Shown here piece after piece: positions 35,560 through 44,728 of a DNA stretch of 64,000 nucleotides; the first letter of the stretch is position 1, and the number at the start of each line of letters is the position of its first letter. The translations under genes were made by a program, and so were the position numbers. Below the pieces are notes generated by a model, which saw only the letters and a program-made list of their open reading frames with translations, ran no database searches and was not told where the DNA came from. Source of the DNA: Kitasatospora aureofaciens (GTDB taxonomy: Bacteria > Actinomycetota > Actinomycetes > Streptomycetales > Streptomycetaceae). Location: NCBI RefSeq assembly GCF_019192735.1, contig NZ_JAHTKP010000013.1, forward strand, positions 1-64,000, read 5' to 3'.

Positions 35560-35584
35560 CCGGCTGCTCCTGCAGGGCAGCCGT
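35560..35584 (+). promoter_or_regulatory. conserved hairpin after peptide gene 2
   Basis: The same 25 bases as at 33437-33461, 32 bases past the stop of peptide gene 2. Conservation in both copies at the same place suggests function. Confidence 0.6.
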
Positions 35585-35681
35585 CCCGGTCCGCACTGCC
35601 CCCAACCGTCCGGCTGGTCAAGCCGAGCTGCTGCCGCCCATGCAGCGCTTCTCTCATCCACCGATTCCCAGGAGCCCCATC

Positions 35682-36908
35682 ATGCCCGCACGCGCTCTGA
35701 AGACCTCCGTTCTCCGCCGGACAGCCTCCGCCGCAGTGCTGATAGCACTCTCCGCACCACTGCTCGCTCCGGCAGAAGCCTCAGCCGCCTCCGTTGCCAC
35801 CTGGGACAAGGTCGCGCAGTGCGAGAGCAGCGGCAACTGGAGCATCAACACCAACAACGGCTACTACGGTGGCCTCCAGATCAGCCTCTCCAACTGGCGC
35901 TACTACGGCGGCCTCGACTACGCCCCCCGCCCGGACCTGGCCACCAAGCAGCAGCAGATCCTCATCGCCGAGAAGCTCCTCGCCGACCAGGGCGCCGGCG
36001 CGTGGTCGTGCGCGCCGGGCACCGGCCTCGCCACCGACCACACCAACCCGTACCCCGCCCCGGCCCCGGCCCCGGCCAACCACGTGTATGACAACATCCG
36101 CTTCGCCAACGGCACCTGGCAGGGCGCCCAGCTCGCCGACGGCGGCGCCGACGTGTCCCAGGTCGCCACCGCATCGCTGCCCAACGGCGACACCCACGTC
36201 CTCACCCTCGTCGGGGGATCGGTGTACGACAACGTCCGCTTCGCCAACGGCACCTGGCAGGGCGCCCAGCTCGCCGACGGCGGCGGCCACATCAACCAGG
36301 TCGCGGCGGTCGGCCTGCCCAACGGCGACATGCACCTGATGACCCTCAACGGCGGCGTGGTCTACGACAACATCCGCTACGCCAACGGCTCCTGGCAGGG
36401 CGCCCAGGTCGCGGACGGCGGCGGCTCGGTCAGCGGCATCTCCGCTGCATCGCTGCCCAACGGCGACATGCACCTAATGACCCTCAACGGCGGCGTGGTC
36501 TACGACAACATCCGCTACGCCAACGGCTCCTGGCAGGGCGCCCAGGTCGCCGACGGCGGCGGCCACGTCTCGTCGGTCGTGGCGGTCGGCATGCCCAACG
36601 GCGACATGCACGTCGAAACCCTCAACGGCGGCATCGTGTACGACAACATCCGCTACGCCAACGGCAGCTGGCAGGGCGCGCAGGTCGCCGACGGCAGCGG
36701 CCACATCAACGCCATCTCCACCGCCGCGCTGCCCAACGGCGACATGCACCTGGTGACCCTGGCCGGTGGCAACGTCTTCGACAACGTCCGCTACGCGAAC
36801 GGCTCCTGGCAGGGCGCGCAGGCAGCCGACAACAGCGGCTCGGTCAACGGGATCTCCGCCACAGGCGCGCCCAGCGGCGACATGCACCTGGAGACCCTCG
36901 CCAAGTAA
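35682..36908 (+). CDS. secreted Rpf-like transglycosylase with six repeats
   Basis: A 408-residue exported protein. The signal peptide covers about 1-36 (LAPAEASAA). The Rpf-like lysozyme-fold domain (about 37-115) has the catalytic Glu48 in QCESSGNW and Cys47/Cys110 as the likely disulfide. Six 46-residue repeats follow a Pro/Ala linker; each opens VYDN-I/V-R-x-ANG-S/T-WQGAQ. Rpf enzymes cleave glycan strands and promote growth or spore germination. ATG 35682 follows AGGAG. The gene completes cassette B after peptide gene 2. Confidence 0.85.
   Translation: MPARALKTSVLRRTASAAVLIALSAPLLAPAEASAASVATWDKVAQCESSGNWSINTNNGYYGGLQISLSNWRYYGGLDYAPRPDLATKQQQILIAEKLLADQGAGAWSCAPGTGLATDHTNPYPAPAPAPANHVYDNIRFANGTWQGAQLADGGADVSQVATASLPNGDTHVLTLVGGSVYDNVRFANGTWQGAQLADGGGHINQVAAVGLPNGDMHLMTLNGGVVYDNIRYANGSWQGAQVADGGGSVSGISAASLPNGDMHLMTLNGGVVYDNIRYANGSWQGAQVADGGGHVSSVVAVGMPNGDMHVETLNGGIVYDNIRYANGSWQGAQVADGSGHINAISTAALPNGDMHLVTLAGGNVFDNVRYANGSWQGAQAADNSGSVNGISATGAPSGDMHLETLAK
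36084..36908 (+). repeat. six tandem 138-bp coding repeats
   Basis: Six in-frame units of 138 bases starting at 36084, 36222, 36360, 36498, 36636 and 36774. The third and fourth are nearly identical over about 75 bases. The DNA-level similarity shows recent expansion and gives scope for copy-number change. Confidence 0.92.
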
Positions 36909-37053
36909 CTGGTGCCCGCGAGCCACCAACCCTATCGAGTCGACCTTCGCCACCGTCTGATTCCGGACAAAGGTCGCCAGGGGTACCGGTTCCCGCGCCG
37001 CCGGGCTCGCGCGGCTCCGTTGTCGCGGTCGGCTCGGCCTCGCGACCTTCGTT

Positions 37054-37073
37054 CTCGCGGACCTTTCCGCGAG
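37054..37073 (+). terminator. hairpin downstream of the Rpf-like gene
   Basis: CTCGCGGA pairs with TCCGCGAG across a 4-base loop, 146 bases after the stop. It is a possible terminator of the second cassette. Confidence 0.5.
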
Positions 37074-37102
37074 GCCGACGTGGGACTCCCTGACCAGTAC
37101 CA

Positions 37103-37278
37103 ATGCGCCACCAGTTGCCAACGTCGCCGGGCAGGCGCTGGTGCCGATCGTGGTCGCGGCGCGGGAGAAGACCCTCGACCTCGCCGCCTACAACAACCCG
37201 ACCGGCGACCTGCTGGACGGCCCGGTCGCGATCCCGGCCCAGGCCGCCGCCAAGGAGACGGCTCCGGCCACCGCCTGA
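37103..37278 (+). pseudogene. 3' fragment of a second dicarboxylate symporter
   Basis: The frame at 37120-37278 translates to NVAGQALVPIVVAARE, then KTLDLAAYNNPTGDLLDGPV and AIPAQ, matching the C terminus of the symporter at 30208. Upstream, ATGCGC at 37103 matches the MMRT position but two extra bases break the frame. Nothing upstream of this matches the symporter. It is a decayed remnant of a duplicated or homologous symporter gene. Confidence 0.85.
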
Positions 37279-37290
37279 CACTTCGTGTCG

Positions 37291-37323
37291 GACGGGCCCT
37301 CTTCCGCCGGGAGAGGGCCCGTC
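37291..37323 (+). terminator. terminator following the symporter remnant
   Basis: GACGGGCCCTCT pairs with AGAGGGCCCGTC. It resembles the terminator after the intact symporter (31562-31595), and so is a further part of the duplication. Confidence 0.82.
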
Positions 37324-37373
37324 CGCATATTTCCGGTGATCCGGAGAGGGCGACCAGTCTGCGGGGAAAAGGC

Positions 37374-37402
37374 AGGGGGCCCGCCGGATGGGCGGGCCCC
37401 CT
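37374..37402. terminator. terminator, probably of cspA
   Basis: GGGGGCCCGCC pairs with GGCGGGCCCCC around a 5-base loop. It lies 91 bases past the stop of the leftward cold-shock gene. Confidence 0.75.
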
Positions 37403-37492
37403 TGGGTGTTGCTCTTGTGCTCATGGTGACGGCTGTCGGGAGCCGTCGGCGGACCCGTGGGGGTCCCGAGCGATCAGATCATCAGAGGATGG

Positions 37493-37696
37493 TCAGATAG
37501 CGGTGACGTTCTCCGCCTGCGGGCCCTTCGGGCCCTGGGTGACGTCAAAGCTGACCGCCTGGTTCTCCTCCAGCGAGCGGAAGCCGCTCGCGTTGATGGC
37601 GGAGTAGTGGACGAAGACGTCGGGGCCGCCGCCCTCCTGGGCGATGAAGCCGAAGCCCTTCTCAGCGTTGAACCACTTGACGGTTCCCGTGGCCAT
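37493..37696 (-). CDS. cold-shock protein (CspA family)
   Basis: A 67-residue Csp. RNP1 (KGFGFI) and RNP2 (VFVHYSAI) nucleic-acid-binding motifs are present, with the usual WFNAEKG start. It binds single-stranded RNA/DNA and acts as an RNA chaperone. The 5' region is long and rich in hairpins, as for many csp genes. It diverges from mqnA; the csp-mqnA order is, as I recall, conserved in streptomycetes. Confidence 0.95.
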   Translation of the reverse strand: MATGTVKWFNAEKGFGFIAQEGGGPDVFVHYSAINASGFRSLEENQAVSFDVTQGPKGPQAENVTAI

Positions 37697-37783
37697 GCCG
37701 TTCTCCTTGCGAGGCGTGTCGGGGGCCACACCGTGTGGCACCCGGTCCGCTGCGCTGATCGCCCTGCCTCCGGACGAGTCCGA

Positions 37784-37842
37784 AGTTTTTCGATAGTGCT
37801 GAAAAACTACAAAAAGCCCGCGGTTACATGCTCCGCAGGCTT
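37784..37842 (-). promoter_or_regulatory. hairpins in the csp leader region, terminator-like on the minus strand
   Basis: On the minus strand, AAGCCTGCGG pairs with CCGCGGGCTT (37842-37814), followed by TTTTTGTAGTTTTTC; the second part forms AGTTTTTC/GAAAAACT (37784-37808). A hairpin followed by a T-run is unusual in this genome. It may attenuate csp transcription or end a short leader RNA. Confidence 0.5.
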
Positions 37843-37903
37843 CAAGTACTGCAAGGGGAATCAAACTGCAACTGAGGGCAACGCTAGCATGCGGTCGCTG
37901 TGA

Positions 37904-38998
<1,095 letters not shown>

Positions 38999-39115
38999 GG
39001 CCGGTACGGTCTGCTCCCGGGCGCGCGTGGTGCGGGCGCCCGGGAACGGCTCGGCGACGGGCCGCGGGGTGGCGAGCGGCCGCGGGGCGCGGGTCGCGAG
39101 GGGAGCGTGCGGGGG

Positions 39116-40789
39116 ATGCAGGCACTGGGGTCGGACGACCCGCGCCAGGTGGGCGCGTACCGGCTGCTGCGGCGGCTCGGCGCGGGCGGCATGGGCAGGG
39201 TCTACCTCGGCCGGACGGCCGGCGGCCGCACCGTCGCCGTCAAGGTGGTGCGCAGCGAGCTGGCCGACGACGCCGAGTTCCGCGCCCGGTTCCGGCAGGA
39301 GGTGGCCGCCGCCCGCCGGGTCGGCGGCACCTGGACGGCGCCCGTCCTGGACGCCGACACCGAGGGCGAACACCCCTGGGTGGCCACCGGTTACGTGGCC
39401 GGCCCCGCGCTCGGCACCGCCGTCCACGACTTCGGGCCACTGCCCGAGCCGGCCGTGCGCACCCTCGGCGTCGGGCTCGCCGAGGCCCTCGCCCACGTGC
39501 ACGGGCTCGGGCTGGTGCACCGCGACGTCAAACCGTCCAACGTGCTGCTCACCCTGGACGGGCCGCGCCTCATCGACTTCGGCATCGCCCGCGCCCTCGA
39601 CGCGACCAGCGGCCTCACCCAATCGGGTTACGTGGTCGGCTCACCCGGCTTCATGTCGCCCGAACAGGCGAACGGGCAGGCCGCCGGACCGGCCGGCGAC
39701 GTCTTCTCGCTCGGCGCGGCGCTCGCCTTCGCGGCCACCGGGGTGCACCCGTTCGGGGAGGGCGTCAGCGCGGCCGTCCTGCTCTACCGGGTGCTGCACG
39801 AGGAGCCGGACGTCCTCGGGCTGAGCGGGCCGCTGCGCGCGATCGTCCTTGACTGCCTGGCCAAGGACCCGGCCGCCCGGCCCACCCCGCAGCAGCTCCG
39901 CACCCGGCTCGACCCGGACGGCGCGGCCACCGCCCGGCTGCGGCAGGGCGGGTGGCTGCCGCCCGCGCTGGCTGCGGCGGTGGGGCGCAGTGCGGTGGAA
40001 CTGCTGGACCTGGAGGGGGAGTCGGCTGCGTCTTCGGTTCCTCCGGTGCTGCCGGTTCCTGTGGCGCCGCCGCCGGTGATGGTGGAGCGGACGCCGACCG
40101 TGGTGCCCCCGTCCTCGGCGGGCGGCTCCCGGCCGGGGCGGGCCTGGCTCGCGGCGGGGGTGGTGCTCGCGCTGCTGGTGCTCGGGGGTGGCGGGTACGG
40201 GACGTACCAGTGGCTGCACCGGCCGGATCCGGCGGTCACGGCCTCCGGCAGTAGCTCGCCGACGGTGCCCGGTGGTGGGAGTGGAAGCGCCGGGCCGCAG
40301 CCCGCCCCGACGTCCGGCGATCCGACGTCCTCGGGTTCCGAGTCGCCCGCCCCCGTGACGGTGACAAGTGCGCCGGGCGGTCAGAGCGTGGTGCCGCCCG
40401 CCTTCCTGGGGGCCTGGACCGGGGACATGGTCTCGGACAAGGGCCTGCCCGCCGGCACCACCACGCTCACCATCGGTCCGGCCGCGATCGGGCAGGAGAA
40501 CACCACCAGCCACAACGCCTTCTCCGGCGTGATCTCGCTCAGCTGCGACGGCGTCTGGAAGCTCAGGTCGGCGTCCGGGACCAAGCTCGTGTTCGAGTCC
40601 CGGCTGGTCCGCTCCACCCTGCCCGGCTCCTGCTCCGGCGGGTCCTACACGGAGACCCTCACCCTGCAGGACGACGGCACGATCCGCTTCACCTCCGCCG
40701 ACCCGGTGGCCGGCAACCCGGCCGGGACGATGCGAAAGACGGGAGGGGTGAAGACGGAAGGGGCGCAGGCCGGCGGGGCAGCGGGCTGA
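39116..40789 (+). CDS. Ser/Thr protein kinase with one membrane segment
   Basis: About 557 residues. The kinase domain spans about 15-270: glycine-rich loop [11 protein letters not shown], the lysine in [14 protein letters not shown] and DFGIAR, with APE-like SPEQA. A Pro/Ser linker and one membrane segment ([18 protein letters not shown]) near 345 lead to an extracellular domain with two Cys that may sense a ligand. The gene lies between mqnA and mqnC. ATG 39116 is favoured; GTG 39107 is possible. Confidence 0.88.
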   Translation: MQALGSDDPRQVGAYRLLRRLGAGGMGRVYLGRTAGGRTVAVKVVRSELADDAEFRARFRQEVAAARRVGGTWTAPVLDADTEGEHPWVATGYVAGPALGTAVHDFGPLPEPAVRTLGVGLAEALAHVHGLGLVHRDVKPSNVLLTLDGPRLIDFGIARALDATSGLTQSGYVVGSPGFMSPEQANGQAAGPAGDVFSLGAALAFAATGVHPFGEGVSAAVLLYRVLHEEPDVLGLSGPLRAIVLDCLAKDPAARPTPQQLRTRLDPDGAATARLRQGGWLPPALAAAVGRSAVELLDLEGESAASSVPPVLPVPVAPPPVMVERTPTVVPPSSAGGSRPGRAWLAAGVVLALLVLGGGGYGTYQWLHRPDPAVTASGSSSPTVPGGGSGSAGPQPAPTSGDPTSSGSESPAPVTVTSAPGGQSVVPPAFLGAWTGDMVSDKGLPAGTTTLTIGPAAIGQENTTSHNAFSGVISLSCDGVWKLRSASGTKLVFESRLVRSTLPGSCSGGSYTETLTLQDDGTIRFTSADPVAGNPAGTMRKTGGVKTEGAQAGGAAG

Positions 40790-40813
40790 CGCAGGGGGCG
40801 GAAAGGGCTGGCG

Positions 40814-40819
40814 TAGGCT
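40814..40819 (+). promoter_or_regulatory. candidate -10 element TAGGCT for mqnC
   Basis: TAGGCT lies about 92 bases before the mqnC start. No clear -35 at the right spacing. The transcript would have an 85-base leader. Confidence 0.3.
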
Positions 40820-40911
40820 GGTTCGGCCGTACCGGCGAGAACCAGCAGTACGGGAACCAGCAGTACCCGAAGCCGTACCCGAGCAGTACCCGAGAGAGAG
40901 AAGGCCGCCAG

Positions 40912-42132
40912 GTGTCCGAGCTCGCAGCGACCACCCTCGATGCGCCCAGCACCGACCTGCAGGCCGTGCTCGACCGGGCCGCCGGCGGGGGCCGGATCAC
41001 CCCCGAGGAGGCGCTGGAGCTGTACCGCTCGGCGCCGCTGCACGCGCTCGGCTCGGCGGCCGACGCGGTGCGCCGCCGCCGCTACGCCGGCACCGAGCAC
41101 ATCGCGACGTACATCATCGAGCGCAACATCAACTACACCAACGTCTGCGTGACGGCGTGCAAGTTCTGCGCCTTCTACGTGCCGCCGAAGAGCGACAAGG
41201 GCTGGTCCCGCGAGCTCGACGAGATCCTGCGCCGCTGCGCGGAGACGGTCGAGCTGGGCGGCACCCAGATCATGTTCCAGGGCGGCCACCACCCGGACTA
41301 CGGCGTCGAGTACTACGAGCGCGCGTTCTCGGCGATCAAGGCCGAGTTCCCGCAGCTGGTGATCCACTCGCTGGGCGCGTCCGAGGTCGAGCACATGTCC
41401 CGGATCTCGGGCGTGTCGATCGAGGAGGCCATCACCCGGATCCACAAGGCGGGCCTCGACTCGTTCGCCGGTGCCGGCGCCGAACTGCTGCCGGAGCGCC
41501 CGCGCAAGGCGATCGCCCCGCTGAAGGAGTCCGGCGAGCGCTGGCTGGAGATCATGGAGGCCGCCCACGGCCTCGGCGTGGAGTCCACCTCCACCATGCT
41601 GATGGGCACCGGCGAGACCAACGCCGAGCGGATCGAGCACCTGCGGATGATCCGCGACGTGCAGGACCGCACCGGCGGTTTCCGGGCCTTCATCCCGTAC
41701 ACCTACCAGCCGCAGAACAACCACCTGAAGGGGTCGACCCAGGCGACCGTCTTCGAGTACCTGCGGATGATCGCGATCGCCCGCCTCTTCCTCGACAACA
41801 TCGCCCACATCCAGGGCTCCTGGCTCACCACCGGCAAGGAGGCCGGCCAGCTGTCGCTGCACTACGGCGCGGACGACCTCGGCTCGGTCATGCTGGAGGA
41901 GAACGTCGTCTCGGCGGCCGGCGCCAAGCACCGCTCCAACCTCACCGAGCTGATCCACCTCATCCGGGCCGCCGACCGCGTCCCGGCGCAGCGCTCGACC
42001 ACGTACGAGCACCTGCGGGTGCTGGACGACCCGGCGAACGACCCGGTCGACCCGCGGGTCGCCTCGCACATCGCCTCCACCGCGATCGAGGGCGGCACCG
42101 CCCACCCCGAGCTGAAGATCCTGGACAACTGA
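40912..42132 (+). CDS. mqnC: cyclic dehypoxanthine futalosine synthase
   Basis: This 406-residue radical-SAM enzyme has the Cx3Cx2C cluster motif CVTACKFCAFY. It converts dehypoxanthine futalosine to its cyclic form, an essential step of the futalosine menaquinone route. Other conserved parts are GGTQIMFQGGHHPDYG and GSWLTTGKEAGQL. The start is GTG 40912 behind GAAGG. It is followed, after 13 bases, by an amidohydrolase-like gene. Confidence 0.95.
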   Translation: MSELAATTLDAPSTDLQAVLDRAAGGGRITPEEALELYRSAPLHALGSAADAVRRRRYAGTEHIATYIIERNINYTNVCVTACKFCAFYVPPKSDKGWSRELDEILRRCAETVELGGTQIMFQGGHHPDYGVEYYERAFSAIKAEFPQLVIHSLGASEVEHMSRISGVSIEEAITRIHKAGLDSFAGAGAELLPERPRKAIAPLKESGERWLEIMEAAHGLGVESTSTMLMGTGETNAERIEHLRMIRDVQDRTGGFRAFIPYTYQPQNNHLKGSTQATVFEYLRMIAIARLFLDNIAHIQGSWLTTGKEAGQLSLHYGADDLGSVMLEENVVSAAGAKHRSNLTELIHLIRAADRVPAQRSTTYEHLRVLDDPANDPVDPRVASHIASTAIEGGTAHPELKILDN

Positions 42133-42145
42133 GCCCGCCGTCGCC

Positions 42146-42820
42146 GTGCTGACCCTGCACCGGGCGGCCCTCGTGCTGCCCGACCCGGCCGATCCCACCG
42201 CCCCGTCGTTCGCCGACGGGGCGGTGCTGGTGCGCGGTGAACTCGTCGAGGCCGTGGGTCCGTTCGGCGACCTGGCGGCGGCGCACCCGGGCGCCCGGGT
42301 GCGGGACTGGGGTGCGGCCGTGCTCACGCCGGGGCTGCGCAACCCGTACGGGCACTGGCTGTTGGAGCGCGCCTACCACCCGGATCCGCGGGAGGAGATC
42401 GGCGTCGAGCCGGTGCCGGACGGGTTGACGGGGCCTTCGGGCCCGGCCGACGACGCGCGGTGCGGGGCGAGTGCGCGGCGGGGGCTGCAGCGGATGCTGG
42501 GGTTCGGGGTGACGGCGGTGGCCGGGCCGTTCGGGCGGGCCGCGGTGCGGACGGCGGTGGCGCGGTCGGGGCTTTCCGTGGTGGCTGTGGGGGAGAGATC
42601 GGGTTCGGGGGCGGGCGCGGGGCCGCTGGATCCGCTCGCCGTGCTGCCGCTCGCGGCGGCCGTGCACGGGCGGGTCGTGGTCGGGGGGCGGGCGGACTTC
42701 GCGGTGTTCGCGGTATTCACGGCTTCGGTGGCTGGTGGTGGGGGTGCTGGTGCGCGGCCGTTGCCCGGGGGCTGTCTGGCGACGGTGCTGGGCGGCCGGT
42801 TGGTGTACCGGCGGCGCTGA
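42146..42820 (+). CDS. amidohydrolase/imidazolonepropionase-like protein
   Basis: A 224-residue protein resembling the N- and C-terminal composite beta domains of amidohydrolases (LTLHRAALVLPDP, then AAVLTPGLRNPYGHWLLERAYHP) but lacking the HxH metal motif. It starts 13 bases after mqnC and is probably cotranscribed with it. It may be a degenerate or non-catalytic relative of aminofutalosine deaminase, though streptomycetes use MqnB instead. Function unknown. Confidence 0.65.
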   Translation: MLTLHRAALVLPDPADPTAPSFADGAVLVRGELVEAVGPFGDLAAAHPGARVRDWGAAVLTPGLRNPYGHWLLERAYHPDPREEIGVEPVPDGLTGPSGPADDARCGASARRGLQRMLGFGVTAVAGPFGRAAVRTAVARSGLSVVAVGERSGSGAGAGPLDPLAVLPLAAAVHGRVVVGGRADFAVFAVFTASVAGGGGAGARPLPGGCLATVLGGRLVYRRR

Positions 42821-43072
42821 GGGCGCGTCCGGGTGGGGCTCCGGTACCGGCGAGTAGACGGACTTCCTTGCGGCGCATGGGACTTCCTTCGTGTGCTGCC
42901 GAACTCCACTGTCCGCATGGCCGGGTGATTCCCCCTTCGCCGTGACCTGAGGGCCCGCCAGCGGATACGATCCCGGACAGCTCACTCCGTACCCTCACCA
43001 CACCACCGCCCGTCCCTCGCGGGCGGCGGGGCCACACGTCCCAGGCCCCGAAGGCAAGCCAGGACAGGAACC

Positions 43073-43660
43073 ATGCGACCCGCGACCGTCCCCCCGCCGC
43101 GCACCCCGCGGTTGGGCCGTGGCTGGTACCTCGCCGCTGTGCTCAGCGCCGTACTGGCCGTCGGCATGTGCCTGCTCGGCTGGCGCCAGGCCGACCAGGC
43201 CGACCGGATCGAGGCCCACCCGGTGAGAGTGGAGGGCGTCGTCACCCAGCTCCCGACCGGCGGCGGCTCCTACAGTGCCGTCAGCTACCGGGCGGGCGGC
43301 CAGTCGCACACCGCCGCGGCGCTGCCGCTCGCGGACGGCGCCAAGGTCGGCGACGCGGTCTGCCTGGAGCACGCCGCCGACGACCCGGGCGCGGTCCGGA
43401 TCTGCGGCGACACCTACCCGCAGCCGGTCGGCATCGGGCTGGCCCGGTTCAGCGTGCCGGTGGCGGTGGTGCTCTTCGTGGTCTGCGTGCTGCGGATCCG
43501 GCGGCACCGGCGGGCGGTCGCCGTCCGCAGCGGGCAGGGCCGGTTCGCCACCACCGTCGCGCTGGCGACCGGGGCGCTGGCCGAAGGGATGCCGGCGATA
43601 ACGCACGGCAAGCGCGCGCGCCGGAGGCGGCGCGCGGGCGGGCGGCGCGCGGCGAACTGA
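43073..43660 (+). CDS. DUF3592-type membrane protein
   Basis: A 195-residue protein with two membrane segments: near 18-40 (WYLAAVLSAVLAVGMCLLGW) and near 130-145 (VPVAVVLFVVCVLRI). The middle part is a beta-rich extracytoplasmic domain (RVEGVVTQLPTGGGSYSAVSYRAGG) typical of DUF3592. The C-terminal tail is very basic. No function is known. It stands between the mqnC group and menG. Confidence 0.72.
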   Translation: MRPATVPPPRTPRLGRGWYLAAVLSAVLAVGMCLLGWRQADQADRIEAHPVRVEGVVTQLPTGGGSYSAVSYRAGGQSHTAAALPLADGAKVGDAVCLEHAADDPGAVRICGDTYPQPVGIGLARFSVPVAVVLFVVCVLRIRRHRRAVAVRSGQGRFATTVALATGALAEGMPAITHGKRARRRRRAGGRRAAN

Positions 43661-43663
43661 AGC

Positions 43664-43730
43664 GGGGCGCGGGCTGTGGTGAGGTGGGGCGCGGGCTGTG
43701 GTGAGGTGGGGCGCGGGCTATGTCGGGGCG
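43664..43730 (+). repeat. 22-bp tandem repeat, about 3 copies
   Basis: Two perfect copies of GGGGCGCGGGCTGTGGTGAGGT are followed by a diverged third. They lie in the spacer before menG. Confidence 0.85.
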
Positions 43731-43837
43731 GGGCGCGCTGCGTCGGGATGGGGCGCACGCGCTGCGCCGGGGCGCGTTCGGCGCTCCCGCGCCGCCCCGT
43801 TGCCCCGGGCGCCCGGCGCAGGGTGAACAATAGGGGC

Positions 43838-44533
43838 GTGACCCGAGCCTCTCTGGACAAGCAGCCGCACGAAGTCGCCGCCATGTTCGACGACGTCGCG
43901 GCGAAGTACGACCGCACCAACGACGTGCTCTCCCTCGGCCAGGCCCGGGCCTGGCGCCGGGCGGTGGCCGAGGCGGTGGCCGCCGGACCGGGGGACCTCG
44001 TGCTCGACCTGGGGGCCGGCACCGGCACCTCCTCGCTGCCCTTCCTGGAGGCCGGCGCCAAGGTCGTCCCGTGCGACTTCTCGGTCGGCATGCTCGCCGA
44101 GGGCAAGAACCGCCACCCCGAGCTGCCGCTCACCGCAGGGGACGCCACCCGCCTGCCGTTCGCGGACGACTCCTTCGACTCCGTGACGATCTCCTTCGCG
44201 CTGCGCAACGTCCACGACACCGACGCGGCGCTGCGCGAGATGTACCGGGTCACCAAGCCCGGCGGCAAGCTGGTGCTCTGCGAGTTCTCCACCCCGACCT
44301 GGACGCCGTTCCGCACGGTCTACACCGAGTACCTGATGCGCGCCCTGCCGCCGGTCGCCACTGCGGTCAGCAGCAACCCGGACGCCTACGTCTACCTCGC
44401 CGAGTCCATCCGGGCGTGGCCGGACCAGCCCGCGATGGCCGCGAAGCTGCAGGGGGCCGGCTGGTCGAAGGTCGCCTGGCGGAACCTGACCGGCGGGATC
44501 GTCGCGCTGCACCGGGCGTACAAGGTCGCGTAG
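43838..44533 (+). CDS. menG: demethylmenaquinone methyltransferase
   Basis: About 231 residues of the UbiE/MenG SAM-dependent methyltransferase family. The SAM motif is [13 protein letters not shown] near residue 53, and [26 protein letters not shown] is the family signature. It adds the ring methyl group in the last step of menaquinone synthesis. GTG 43838 is preceded by a TAGGGG run. It is likely the first of a short group with the reductase at 44729. Confidence 0.92.
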   Translation: MTRASLDKQPHEVAAMFDDVAAKYDRTNDVLSLGQARAWRRAVAEAVAAGPGDLVLDLGAGTGTSSLPFLEAGAKVVPCDFSVGMLAEGKNRHPELPLTAGDATRLPFADDSFDSVTISFALRNVHDTDAALREMYRVTKPGGKLVLCEFSTPTWTPFRTVYTEYLMRALPPVATAVSSNPDAYVYLAESIRAWPDQPAMAAKLQGAGWSKVAWRNLTGGIVALHRAYKVA

Positions 44534-44670
44534 CGGCCCGTCGCAGTCTCGGCGTGATGCCGTCGTGGTCTCGGCGTGGTCTCGGCGTGGTCTCGTTACG
44601 GCCCCGTCGCGGCGCGGTCCGTGCTTCCGGGTGCGGGCTGCCGTCGGGTTCCCGCTCCGGGGGCGGGAAC

Positions 44671-44676
44671 TAGACT
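44671..44676 (+). promoter_or_regulatory. candidate -10 element TAGACT
   Basis: TAGACT lies 52 bases before the reductase start, within a GC-rich region with a hairpin just upstream. Confidence 0.3.
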
Positions 44677-44728
44677 GCCAGAGACAAAAGCCGCCGTCCC
44701 CCGCCGCAGCTCCAGGAGTGTGTCCACC

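Larger units (their letters stand above)
35249..35584 (+). repeat. cassette repeat, copy B (leader, peptide gene, hairpin)
   Basis: The partner of copy A. Identical 76-base core at 35258-35333. It begins within what in copy A is the tail of the small-protein gene, so duplication copied that tail without the rest of that gene. Confidence 0.92.

Noticed and set aside
36912..37607. A rightward 231-codon frame after the Rpf-like gene
   Set aside because: It crosses terminators and the start of the antisense csp gene, is frame-inconsistent with the symporter remnant and has no domain.
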